From NCBI GenBank assembly GCA_040219275.1, contig JAVJSU010000039.1:124001-188000 (forward strand): a stretch of 64,000 nucleotides of DNA. The letters are read 5' to 3'. This document shows, one piece after another, positions 53,064 through 61,845 of this stretch. The stretch comes from JAVJSU01 sp040219275. GTDB taxonomy: Bacteria; Chloroflexota; Anaerolineae; Aggregatilineales; Phototrophicaceae. Under the pieces are notes generated by a model. That model ran no database searches. It was not told the DNA's origin and saw only the letters and a list, made by a program, of their open reading frames with translations. The position numbers and the translations under genes were made by a program. Numbering within the stretch: the first letter of the stretch is position 1; the number at the start of each line of letters is the position of its first letter.

Positions 53064-54110
53064 ATGAAAAAAGTTTCATTCTTGATGGTAATGGTCATGG
53101 CATTGGTCGCTGTATCGTTTGGCGCAGTCAGTGCTCAGGATGACGGAAGTGTTTTGACTGCAATTCAAGAACGTGGCGTTCTGAACTGTGGTGTAAGTGG
53201 TGGTCTTCCCGGTTTCTCCAACATTAACCCTGATACAGGTTTAATGGAAGGTCTTGACGCAGACTACTGCCGTGCACTCGCTGTCGCCATTTTCGGTGGT
53301 CCGTTCTCAGAAGAAATGGTGAATTTTGTCCCGTTGACCTCTGATGTACGTTTCACCGCATTGCAAGCTGGTGAAGTTGATGTTCTGCATCGTAACACCA
53401 CCTGGACACTTACCCGTGACATCACGCTGGGTTCAGACTTCGGTCCGACCACCTTCTACGATGGTCAGGGTCTGTTGGTTCGTATCGCTGACGGTATGAC
53501 CACCCTTGCAGACATGGAAGGCGCGAGCTTCTGCTCCACCAGCGGTACCACAACTGAAAAGAACTTGACCGATGCTTACCGCGCACTCTTCGGTAGCGAT
53601 CCGATCCTCGTTCTTGCCGCCGGTCCTTCAGAAAACCTTGCTGACTTCGAAGCCGGTAGCTGTGATGTACTGACTTCTGATAAGAGCCAGCTCGCCGGTC
53701 TGCGTTCCGTCGCATCCGATCCGAGCGCCCTCGAAGTTCTTGGCGACACACTCTCCAAAGAACCGCTTGGTCCGATGTACCTCGAAGACGACAGCGCCTT
53801 CGCCGACATCGTGGATTGGTCAGTTTATGCCACCTTCCAGGCTGAAGAATATGGCATCACCAGCGAAAACATTGGTGATTTCATGAGCAGTGAAGATGTC
53901 AACATTCAGCGTTTCCTCGGTATGTCCGAAGATGGCTACGGTGATGCCCTCGGTATCTCCAACAGCTTCGCCGCGGACATCATCATGGCAGTTGGTAACT
54001 ACGCAGAAATCTACGACCGCAACGTCACCCCCATCGGTGTGTCACGCGCAGGTTCGTTGAACGATCTGTGGACACGCGGCGGTCTGCTGTACTCACCCGC
54101 TTGGCGTTAA
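53064..54110 (+). CDS. aapJ: general L-amino-acid ABC transporter binding protein (AapJ/BztA type)
   Basis: A 348-residue SBP_bac_3 protein. The signal peptide MKKVSFLMVMVMALVAVSFG is cut after VSA/QDDGS, without lipobox. AapJ features: VLTAIQERGVLNCGVSGGLP, GLDADYCRALAVAIFGG and the conserved RNTTWTLTRDITLGSDFGPT. Length is typical. AAGGAGC precedes the ATG. It heads the complete aapJQMP operon that takes up a broad range of L-amino acids. A hairpin follows at once. Confidence 0.95.
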   Translation: MKKVSFLMVMVMALVAVSFGAVSAQDDGSVLTAIQERGVLNCGVSGGLPGFSNINPDTGLMEGLDADYCRALAVAIFGGPFSEEMVNFVPLTSDVRFTALQAGEVDVLHRNTTWTLTRDITLGSDFGPTTFYDGQGLLVRIADGMTTLADMEGASFCSTSGTTTEKNLTDAYRALFGSDPILVLAAGPSENLADFEAGSCDVLTSDKSQLAGLRSVASDPSALEVLGDTLSKEPLGPMYLEDDSAFADIVDWSVYATFQAEEYGITSENIGDFMSSEDVNIQRFLGMSEDGYGDALGISNSFAADIIMAVGNYAEIYDRNVTPIGVSRAGSLNDLWTRGGLLYSPAWR

Positions 54111-54143
54111 TGTAGTCCAATCAGTTTTTATGTAAGTCATATC

Positions 54144-54172
54144 TCTGCCCCAACCCTCTCGGATGGGGCAGA
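54144..54172 (+). terminator. hairpin after the amino-acid binding-protein gene
   Basis: TCTGCCCCA (54144-54152) and TGGGGCAGA (54164-54172) form a perfect 9-bp stem with an 11-nt loop and a downstream TTTTAT. It sits 33 bp after the binding-protein stop and 38 bp before the permease gene, so only some transcripts should go on into the permease genes. Confidence 0.75.
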
Positions 54173-54209
54173 TTTTATATAATCGTAGCTATCGTTCAGG
54201 GGTAAACCT

Positions 54210-55691
54210 ATGGCTGTTGCAGAAGATATGGGCGGAAGCAGACCTCCACCTAAACAGCGCCGACGCATCCAATTAACGACACCCGGTATTCCCTGGTATC
54301 GTGACATCCTTGTAATCCGCATTCTGATGCAAGTTGCGTTCGTCATTTTATTTGTGGGTGGTCTAGGTATCGCATTTTTAAGCCTCGCGGGTAATCTACA
54401 GGAATCCAACCTTTCACTGGATTTCAATATTTACCGCGCACCATTCACCGTTGCGATCTCTGAAGGTCCGTCCGTCACCAATAATTGGATCTGGCTGAAC
54501 GGTGACTATGACACCGCTATTCAGATCGTTTACACTGGCATCATCGTCGCCATCCTCGGCTGGGTAGGTTATTCCAGCTATCAACAAAATAAGCGTGACG
54601 AATTACCCATTACGCCAGTGTTAATCGGGTTGCTCACCATTATCTTTGTATTTATCGCACCTCCGAATGAAGTACCGCAAATTTTACGCGACCACTTCTT
54701 TGGTGGCAGTATGTTACGTGCCTTCTTTACAGGGATTGCCAACACAATCAAAGTGGTGGTTACGTCCTTAATTGCCTGTACCATACTCGGCATTCTAGTG
54801 GGTATTGGCTTACTTTCAGGTAACTTTCTGGTACGCGGTGTCTCTAAAGTATTTGTGGAAATCTTCAGGAATACCCCTCTCCTGATTCAGTTGCTGTTTA
54901 TTTACCGAACGATGACTGTCCTATTGCCGTTTCCGCGCCAATCCATTTGCCAGACTGATGGCTGTACAGGAAATAATCTCATTGCAATGAATGCACGGGG
55001 TTTGTGGATCGTCAACCCGCAATCAACCGATACAACGGTTATTTTCTTTGTAGCTATCGTGATCGCAATCGCTGTTGCGTGGTTTGTGCGTCGTTCACGC
55101 TTTAAGCTACAGGAAGAAACCGGCACGCCACCGAAGATTGTGCGCTATACCCTGCCTGTGCTGATTATCATTCCGTTGATCGGCTGGATTATTGCATCCG
55201 TATTAAATGGCGGAAGCGTATTTATCAATGATTATCCGATTCTGCCGGAATCAGGTCCGAATATCGTCGGCGGTTATCAAATCACCACTGCATTTTTTGC
55301 CTTATTCGTGGGTTTAACCTTATATACTGCCGCATTTATCGCAGAAATCGTGCGAGCCGGTATTCAGGCTGTCCCAACCGGTCAGATCGAAGCGGCTCGT
55401 TCACAGGGGCTAAATGGCTCGCAGGTATTGAACCTTGTCGTTCTGCCACAAGCACTCCGCTTGATTATTCCACCGCTCGGCAATCAATATGTTAATCTCG
55501 GCAAAAACTCGAGCCTTGCAATCGCCGTTACCTACTTTGATACCTACCGTATTGCACAATTGGCGAACAATGAGAGCGGTCAGGCTGTACCGTTTTTCGT
55601 CGGTTTGATGGCTATCTATCTCGTGTTAAGCGTTACGCTCTCATACCTGACGAATATTGTTAACAGCGCAACGAAGGTGAAGACACGATGA
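54210..55691 (+). CDS. aapQ: general L-amino-acid ABC transporter permease (AapQ/BztB type)
   Basis: A 493-residue permease, longer than most AapQ proteins. The conserved permease core lies in two blocks: RAFFTGIANTIKVVVTSLIACT and the C-terminal FFALFVGLTLYTAAFIAEIVRAG with GQIEAARSQGLNGSQVLNLV (the coupling loop). The first 80 residues form an added N-terminal part with extra membrane segments, and a loop with two Cys (SICQTDGCTG) lies at about 247-256 outside the membrane. Its stop overlaps the next permease by four bases. Confidence 0.92.
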   Translation: MAVAEDMGGSRPPPKQRRRIQLTTPGIPWYRDILVIRILMQVAFVILFVGGLGIAFLSLAGNLQESNLSLDFNIYRAPFTVAISEGPSVTNNWIWLNGDYDTAIQIVYTGIIVAILGWVGYSSYQQNKRDELPITPVLIGLLTIIFVFIAPPNEVPQILRDHFFGGSMLRAFFTGIANTIKVVVTSLIACTILGILVGIGLLSGNFLVRGVSKVFVEIFRNTPLLIQLLFIYRTMTVLLPFPRQSICQTDGCTGNNLIAMNARGLWIVNPQSTDTTVIFFVAIVIAIAVAWFVRRSRFKLQEETGTPPKIVRYTLPVLIIIPLIGWIIASVLNGGSVFINDYPILPESGPNIVGGYQITTAFFALFVGLTLYTAAFIAEIVRAGIQAVPTGQIEAARSQGLNGSQVLNLVVLPQALRLIIPPLGNQYVNLGKNSSLAIAVTYFDTYRIAQLANNESGQAVPFFVGLMAIYLVLSVTLSYLTNIVNSATKVKTR

Positions 55692-57784
55692 GCGAACAAC
55701 CTATGAACGACTCCTACTATGTTGCGCCTGTAGAAGCGCCTGCATCGCGCCGACCACCCGTTACCGCCACCGGTCTTATCGGCTGGCTGAAAGAAAATCT
55801 GTTTAGCAGTATCTTCGATACAATCGTGACGCTTGTAACCATCGCATTAGTTGCGTTATTTTTATGGAGATTCCTCGGCTGGGCAATGTTGGAAGCACAG
55901 TGGGAAGTCGCCTTTTTGAACCTGCGCGAACTCAGTGTTGGTCAGCAATTCCCAAGAGACGAAATCTGGCGAATTACGCTGATCGCACAGATTATCGTCT
56001 TCTTAAGTCTGCTTTCAGTGGGTGTTTGGGGACGGCTTACTCGCAGTGTCGCCATCGTCATCCTGACGATTATTGCGTTTGCGTTTATTGTGCCGTTCGC
56101 ATCTCGCACTGTGCCGGAACCACCGATCTATACATTTGTGGCAGAAAATTACAGTGTCCGACAGGTCAATTTCATCGCGCAAGAAGGTCAAGAGATAACC
56201 TTCACACTCGCCCCGCTGACTTCCCCTGAAGAATACGCGCTTGCCGACATTGATGGCTACATCGAAGATGATAATCAGCAAGCGAACACATCCTTCGACG
56301 CGTTTAATACGGTCAGTCGAGATATTGATAGAGAACTACGCGACCCTGCCGAATTCGATCTAAATGTCTCATTGCAGGTGTGGAATATTGATGGTCTGGT
56401 CATTGAAGAATCCGCATATTCATCTGGCTCGACGGATGACATCGTGCTGGAATTCACTGCGCCATACAGTGGTTGGTTTACTTATACCGCCGTATTCGAT
56501 GAAGAAAATCCCGGTACAATCGGCTCTGCGTGGGTGATCGCTGATAATATAGATGTTTACCGCAGTACAACTGGCGCACAACTCGAACGCGTCGAAGAGT
56601 ACGGTGAAGCGCCACCACTTGATTGTCCCGGCTGTGGCACCGCAACCAACCGTACTGATATGCGTTTTCAAGGGACGCGTACTGTCGCGCAGTGGTTTAG
56701 CCTACAACTAACGCCCTTCCTGTTAGAAACCCGTAGCATGTTCATCCTGATGGTCATCGTCGGTGCAGTTGCTTATGCAATCGGCAAATTAACCACGATG
56801 GTCGGTCTTGCAGAAACGCCCGCCCTCAAAGCAACCGAACGCCTGCTACTGATCTTTTCTGCCTTGTGGATTGTTGGCTGGCTCGGTGTACAGGTCGCTA
56901 ATGCGGCAAACCCGACTCCAGCGATGGATACACTCAGACTGTTCATCATGGCTTCATTTGTGGTGACACTATTTATCTATGCGGTATTGCAGTTCTCGAA
57001 GGGCAGTCCACAGGCATCGTCTCAAGCGGTAACCTTAATGTGGGTGTTGAGCTTTCCGGTAGTGATTACCTTACTCACAGGGTTCACTAACGTCCAGCCA
57101 GATGCCCCGCTCCCTCCCATCCAAACGGGACTTCTCGGCGGTATGCTACTCACCCTGTTGCTTTCTGCTGTCGCCATCATCGCGTCCTTCCCTATCGGCA
57201 TGATGCTCGCGATAGGTCGCCAGAGTGAACTCCCAGTTGTCAGTTTGTTGTGTACCGTCTTTATTGAAGTTTTGCGCGGTGTACCCTTGATTACCTTGCT
57301 GTTCATGGGTCGCTTAATTTTGCCGTTCTTCGGATTTGGCTTAGGCGATGTTGATCTGGTCATCCGGATTATGGTGGTGCTGACGCTCTTCACCTCTGCG
57401 TATCTTGCAGAAGTGATCCGTGGTGGGTTGCAGATCGTACCCAGAGGGCAACTAGAAGCCTCCGGTGCGCTCGGTTTAAACGGATTCTGGACAACTGTGC
57501 TCATTGTCTTACCACAGGCGTTACGTGCAGTTATTCCGGCGATCATGGGTCAGGCAGTCAGCTTATTTAAAGACACCTCACTCGTCTATATCGTCAGTCT
57601 ATTTGAAATTCTCGGTACGATGAATCAAATTCTAGGCGACAGCCAAACCGGATACATCGCTTTCCCGCGAGAAGGGTATCTGTTTGTCGGTATTGTCTAC
57701 TTCGTATTTAGCTACATCATGGCAGATGTTAGTCGTCGAATTGAACGCACCGGATCGGGCGCTGTTCGCCGCGACACGATTTAA
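55688..57784 (+). CDS. aapM: general L-amino-acid ABC transporter permease (AapM/BztC type) with extracytoplasmic domain
   Basis: A 698-residue permease, about 300 residues more than usual AapM. Three membrane segments in the first 137 residues are followed by a hydrophilic, beta-rich domain of about 210 residues (137-345) with a DCPGCGT motif at 312-318. Then more membrane segments and the conserved core from about 480 on. Core motifs: SFPIGMMLAIGRQSELPVVS, VFIEVLRGVPLITLLFMGRL, and the coupling loop RGQLEASGALGLNGFWTTVL. The extra domain should sit outside the cytoplasmic membrane, where it could contact the binding protein. The ATPase gene follows after 18 bp. Confidence 0.93.
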   Translation: MSEQPMNDSYYVAPVEAPASRRPPVTATGLIGWLKENLFSSIFDTIVTLVTIALVALFLWRFLGWAMLEAQWEVAFLNLRELSVGQQFPRDEIWRITLIAQIIVFLSLLSVGVWGRLTRSVAIVILTIIAFAFIVPFASRTVPEPPIYTFVAENYSVRQVNFIAQEGQEITFTLAPLTSPEEYALADIDGYIEDDNQQANTSFDAFNTVSRDIDRELRDPAEFDLNVSLQVWNIDGLVIEESAYSSGSTDDIVLEFTAPYSGWFTYTAVFDEENPGTIGSAWVIADNIDVYRSTTGAQLERVEEYGEAPPLDCPGCGTATNRTDMRFQGTRTVAQWFSLQLTPFLLETRSMFILMVIVGAVAYAIGKLTTMVGLAETPALKATERLLLIFSALWIVGWLGVQVANAANPTPAMDTLRLFIMASFVVTLFIYAVLQFSKGSPQASSQAVTLMWVLSFPVVITLLTGFTNVQPDAPLPPIQTGLLGGMLLTLLLSAVAIIASFPIGMMLAIGRQSELPVVSLLCTVFIEVLRGVPLITLLFMGRLILPFFGFGLGDVDLVIRIMVVLTLFTSAYLAEVIRGGLQIVPRGQLEASGALGLNGFWTTVLIVLPQALRAVIPAIMGQAVSLFKDTSLVYIVSLFEILGTMNQILGDSQTGYIAFPREGYLFVGIVYFVFSYIMADVSRRIERTGSGAVRRDTI

Positions 57785-57802
57785 TAAAGAGGAATTACAA
57801 TT

Positions 57803-58579
57803 ATGGAACAGGAACAAGTTAACGAACGCCAGGAAGCGGTTATTGGCACCAACGAAATTATCCAGTGTGTCGAGGTCAATAAGTGGTATGGTGAGTTCCA
57901 TGTCCTTAAAGATATTGACCTCAATGTAAAAGAACGCGAAGTGCTCGTCATTATCGGTCCGTCGGGTTCGGGTAAGTCCACCCTCATCCGGTGTATGAAT
58001 CGCCTTGAGGAACATCAAGAGGGTCAGATCATTATTGATGGCATTGAACTGAGCAATGACATCAGCAATATTAGCGCCATTCGTCGTGAAATTGGGATGG
58101 TGTTCCAGTCGTTTAACCTTTTTCCTCATTTGACCGTACTCCAGAACGTTACGCTGGCGCAACGCTATGTGCGCCGCCGTGGACGCGCAGAAGCGGAAGA
58201 AGTTGCTCTGCGTTTGCTGAGGCGTGTAGGCATCAGTGAACAGGCGAATAAATATCCCGGTCAGCTTTCCGGTGGCCAGCAACAGCGTGTGGCGATTGCC
58301 CGCGCGCTGGCGATGGAGCCGAAGATCATGCTCTTTGATGAGCCAACTTCCGCGCTTGATCCTGAAATGATTAAAGAAGTGCTCGATGTCATGAAGGAAC
58401 TCGCCCGTAGTGGTATGACGATGGTCGTCGTCACGCATGAAATGGGCTTTGCGCGTGAAGTAGCAGATCGTGTCATCTTTATGGATAGTGGACGCATTGT
58501 AGAAGTCGGTACGCCGGAACACTTCTTCGAAGCACCCAGCCATGACCGCACCAAGCTATTCCTATCGCAAATTCTTTAA
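57803..58579 (+). CDS. aapP: general L-amino-acid ABC transporter ATPase (AapP/GlnQ type)
   Basis: A 258-residue polar amino-acid type ATPase. Walker A GPSGSGKST, Q-loop GMVFQSFNLFPHLTVLQNVT, signature LSGGQQQRVAIARALAM, Walker B IMLFDEPTSALDPEMIKEV and H-loop VVVTHEMGFA are all canonical. The N-terminal 15 residues are a short acidic addition to the usual start. AGAGGAATT lies before the ATG. Last gene of the importer operon, ended by a hairpin 23 bp on. Confidence 0.95.
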   Translation: MEQEQVNERQEAVIGTNEIIQCVEVNKWYGEFHVLKDIDLNVKEREVLVIIGPSGSGKSTLIRCMNRLEEHQEGQIIIDGIELSNDISNISAIRREIGMVFQSFNLFPHLTVLQNVTLAQRYVRRRGRAEAEEVALRLLRRVGISEQANKYPGQLSGGQQQRVAIARALAMEPKIMLFDEPTSALDPEMIKEVLDVMKELARSGMTMVVVTHEMGFAREVADRVIFMDSGRIVEVGTPEHFFEAPSHDRTKLFLSQIL

Positions 58580-58602
58580 CATCGTAGACGGTTCAAAAAA
58601 CT

Positions 58603-58630
58603 ATGAGGGTAGAATTATCTCTACCCTCAT
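58603..58630. terminator. terminator between convergent genes
   Basis: ATGAGGGTAG (58603-58612) and CTACCCTCAT (58621-58630) form a perfect 10-bp stem with an 8-nt loop, preceded by AAAAAA. It separates the aapP end (58579) from the glycoside-hydrolase-like gene end (58660) and probably works in both directions. Confidence 0.75.
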
Positions 58631-58659
58631 TCAGATTCTAGTGATGAAACAGGCATCGC

Positions 58660-61029
58660 CTATGGAAAACGTGCATCCATCCGCCATAGCGGTGTTTCAC
58701 CCGTGCGTGGCAAGGTCGTGACGCTCAAAATACGATTGGTTGTCGATAAACCATAATTGAAGATTGTGGATGTGCCCGTCAATATGAATGGAAGGGGTGT
58801 ATCCAGTGGTACACGCGTACTTATCCTCAAAACAGCTGATTGCCCGCCATTCAGCACCGCAATCGACCACGTAATTTGATTCGGAGAAACCACCACATTT
58901 GTCCCATCAACCGCCAAAATCTCCAAACCATCAGCGAAGACCGACTCTAATTGGATATTCGTAATGGGCGTTGCAGTCGTGTTTTCAACAGTAATTGTCC
59001 AATTAATGACATCACCCGGCGCGGCAAACGGCAAATCCACAGCCTGAGAGAGATTTAGTCCGCCTGTGGTTGGTAAATTTATAGCTTGTGAGGCATCCGG
59101 CGGTAAATTTGCTGATGGTGGATATTGAATAAGCGTAGGTAGTGGCACAGCATAACCATTGCGTTGGACAAGGACGATCCAATCCTCATCGGGATTATTG
59201 GGAGGCTGACCAATGGACTGCAACCCGCCCCCGTTGATTTGCGCCACTGTACCGGTTTGGAGCACCCCTCCATTTCGAGGATCGTACCAACTGACATCAA
59301 AGAGCGCATTATTTGCATCGAGATTGAGTTGAACGTCTGTTAGTCCATCGCCCCTACGCAGTTGAAGCGCATAAATATCCCCCTGTAACGCGAATACGCG
59401 GGGTTCAGGCAACCCTGCACCAGCGTTCTGCCATTGTGCGAGCGTGTTGTCCGGTGTCATCAACCAGAAAGGTATGTATGTTTGGAAGAAGTTAGTGGCA
59501 AAACGCGTCGTTTGCCAGAGAGGTTCAGCGACACGCCAATCTTCAGTTTGCACATCTCCAAAATTTGCGGCGGGTTGATAACCAAAATACCATTCAACCC
59601 CTGCCCCACCACCCATGAGATTGCCCCATAAGGCTTCCCGTCGCAATTGACCGACATTACTCATATTGGCTTGTACCGCGGGACCTTGCTCATCGCCATA
59701 AATCACCCAGGGATGCCCAACACTCGCTGATGCTTGCCGGAAAACCGTTGCCCATCGATTATAGTTGGTAGCGTCACCCTGTAATGATGTCGCATCGATT
59801 GTCGCAGGCGCATTATTGAGTAGCGCATCGTAGAATACATCGGCGGGCGCTCCACCAAACGTCCCCGCAACATTATAATAGCTATGCACTGTCACAGGAT
59901 GATTATACGGATCAAGCGCACGGATGTAATTAGAGAATGCCGTTCTCTGGGCGGTTGTATTATCGTTCTCTTCGCCAAGATTCCAGACCAATGCAGGATG
60001 ATGGGCAAAACGCGCCACGAGTTCCCGATAATATAATTGTCGTGCAGGGTTAAGATCACCTGATCCGCCTAGAAGTTCGTCATTTTCGACCTCCTGCGTA
60101 ACGACGTGAAGTTGAATTCCCTGTGAGGTCATATGGTCGAATACGATATTCCATTGGTCAAGTTTGCTTACATCAAAACGAAATCGCTCAGCAGGATCCG
60201 TCCACATCCATGTATCTGCACCGTCACCGCCATCAATGTTATACGTCAGAAAATACATGGAGTTCACACCCTGCGATGCCAGATAATTCACACCGCCAAT
60301 CAGTCCCTGACCGCGTGCTGGCTGTGCAGTCAAATTCCCCCACGTAGGGTCACCGGCAGTCCAATCTGCAACGTGTGGGGCAAACGCATGTAGGAAAGGA
60401 AACTCAATACCTCCGGTATCCACAGTCCCGTCAAAATCCACATATCCTAGCATATTTTCAGGGCTGTCCGCGCCACCTTTGAGGAAATATTCACCCGTTC
60501 CGGCAAATTGTAAATAGTGTTCGCCAACATAGCGAAGTAGTCCCCTAGCACGAAAATCCGGTGCAACTTTATCCGTATCCAAAATCGTAAACATGCCTGT
60601 TTCACCGTCAAAGGCGACCGGCGTTCCAGCATTTGGATCATCACTTAAGGCGATATTTGTGCCTTGTCGGAATGTAACGCTATATTGCCAATCACCCGCG
60701 TTCGGCGGCATAAAATGTACGCGCCACACCGCCCCCGCGTCCGCGCCGGTCTGTGCGGCATTGCCATCAGCGGCATAATATCCCGGTACAGCAAGTGATT
60801 GACTGCCGTTTGAAAATGTGACCATCAGGCGAAAATCAAGAAATGGATTCGGGTTCGCATTTTCGGTTGTCGCTGGACCATCAAAACTCAAGACAACATC
60901 ATGCCATACACGCAATTCACCACTGATGGTCGCGGCATATGCGGGACGAACACTAATCAACCATATTAAACAAAAACTACTGAACAAAATAAAACGCAGA
61001 AACTTCACACGGATTTCTACCTTAATCAT
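58660..61029 (-). CDS. secreted DUF5060 / glycoside-hydrolase-like protein
   Basis: A 789-residue exported protein. A signal peptide (LRFILFSSFCLIWLISVRPA, cut near AYA) is followed by a DUF5060 beta-sandwich (about 35-155: VVLSFDGPATTENANPNPF, MPPNAGDWQYSVTF). A TIM-barrel-like middle (about 160-520) has the block ALVWNLGEENDN with Glu353/Glu354 as candidate catalytic acids, and a C-terminal beta domain (about 640-760) resembles the DUF11-type VTVENTT repeats that bind or space. DUF5060-barrel proteins act on polysaccharides; the exact sugar is not inferable. Start: ATG 61029 is used, but a GTG at 61008 with AAGG nine bases upstream is equally good. It is monocistronic. Confidence 0.82.
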   Translation of the reverse strand: MIKVEIRVKFLRFILFSSFCLIWLISVRPAYAATISGELRVWHDVVLSFDGPATTENANPNPFLDFRLMVTFSNGSQSLAVPGYYAADGNAAQTGADAGAVWRVHFMPPNAGDWQYSVTFRQGTNIALSDDPNAGTPVAFDGETGMFTILDTDKVAPDFRARGLLRYVGEHYLQFAGTGEYFLKGGADSPENMLGYVDFDGTVDTGGIEFPFLHAFAPHVADWTAGDPTWGNLTAQPARGQGLIGGVNYLASQGVNSMYFLTYNIDGGDGADTWMWTDPAERFRFDVSKLDQWNIVFDHMTSQGIQLHVVTQEVENDELLGGSGDLNPARQLYYRELVARFAHHPALVWNLGEENDNTTAQRTAFSNYIRALDPYNHPVTVHSYYNVAGTFGGAPADVFYDALLNNAPATIDATSLQGDATNYNRWATVFRQASASVGHPWVIYGDEQGPAVQANMSNVGQLRREALWGNLMGGGAGVEWYFGYQPAANFGDVQTEDWRVAEPLWQTTRFATNFFQTYIPFWLMTPDNTLAQWQNAGAGLPEPRVFALQGDIYALQLRRGDGLTDVQLNLDANNALFDVSWYDPRNGGVLQTGTVAQINGGGLQSIGQPPNNPDEDWIVLVQRNGYAVPLPTLIQYPPSANLPPDASQAINLPTTGGLNLSQAVDLPFAAPGDVINWTITVENTTATPITNIQLESVFADGLEILAVDGTNVVVSPNQITWSIAVLNGGQSAVLRISTRVPLDTPLPFILTGTSTIFNYGLSTTNRILSVTTLPRTGETPLWRMDARFP

Positions 61030-61122
61030 ACAGGGTAGACTCTATCCGCAATCAGTTACTGCGTCCACAAGTGTTAGTAAATTCTAGCTTTCAAGTGCTT
61101 CTGTGCATACAGAATCATCATC

Positions 61123-61845
61123 CTACAACAATGCCGCCGCCGCTTCATCCACCATCCAGATGAGTTGCCCGTCTTCCGGCGCAATCAACTGCGATGGATA
61201 GGTTTCCGGTTGATACTCATCTTCAATTACGGCTTTGAGCGCCTCAGCTTTGCTCGCCCCACCCACCAGAAACACCACATTCGCCGCGCTGTTAATCACG
61301 GGTGCGGTTAAGGTGATGCGCCATGTATCCAGCTTCGGGACGAAATTCGCCACACAGCGATGCTCAACCTCGTTCAGCGCCGCAGTGTGCGGGAATAAAG
61401 ACGCAGTATGCCCATCATCCCCCATGCCGAGGAAAATCAGGTCAAAACGGGTATCAGGCGGATCAAAGTGTGCTTTTATCAACCGTCCATATTCGGTTGC
61501 GGCGGCTTCAGGGTCAATCTCTCCGCGCATCCGGTGAACCTGTACTTCAGGGATCGGGACATGCTCAAGCAAGGTTTCCCGTGCCATCTTGTAATTGCTC
61601 TCAGCAGCATCAGGCGGCACAGTCCGTTCATCGCCCCAATACACATACACTTTTGACCAATCCACCTGACTTAAAAACGGCTCTCGCGTTAGCAATTGGT
61701 GTAGGTTACGCGGCGTTGATCCACCGGACAAAGCGACGGTAAATTTCCCGCGTGAAGCGATGGCGATCACCGCAGTTTGGACGAAAAAATCCGCCCCTGC
61801 CAATGCCAGCGCATCACCGTCACTAAAACGTTGAATCTCAGTCAT
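61123..61845 (-). CDS. pgl: 6-phosphogluconolactonase
   Basis: A 240-residue lactonase of the DevB/Pgl type that opens 6-phosphogluconolactone to 6-phosphogluconate in the oxidative pentose phosphate pathway. Motifs: FTVALSGGSTPRNLHQLL, VYVYWGDERTVPPDAAESNY, HRMRGEIDPEAAATEYGRL and LIFLGMGDDGHTASLFPHT. The ATG at 61845 overlaps the end of zwf by eight bases; GTG at 61857 or 61848 are also possible. Translation is coupled to zwf, so the lactone made by one enzyme is used by the next. Confidence 0.95.
   Translation of the reverse strand: MTEIQRFSDGDALALAGADFFVQTAVIAIASRGKFTVALSGGSTPRNLHQLLTREPFLSQVDWSKVYVYWGDERTVPPDAAESNYKMARETLLEHVPIPEVQVHRMRGEIDPEAAATEYGRLIKAHFDPPDTRFDLIFLGMGDDGHTASLFPHTAALNEVEHRCVANFVPKLDTWRITLTAPVINSAANVVFLVGGASKAEALKAVIEDEYQPETYPSQLIAPEDGQLIWMVDEAAAALL

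Noticed and set aside
57632..58543. 303-residue open frame on the minus strand
   Set aside because: It lies opposite aapM and aapP, which have complete family motifs; its translation shows no family resemblance.
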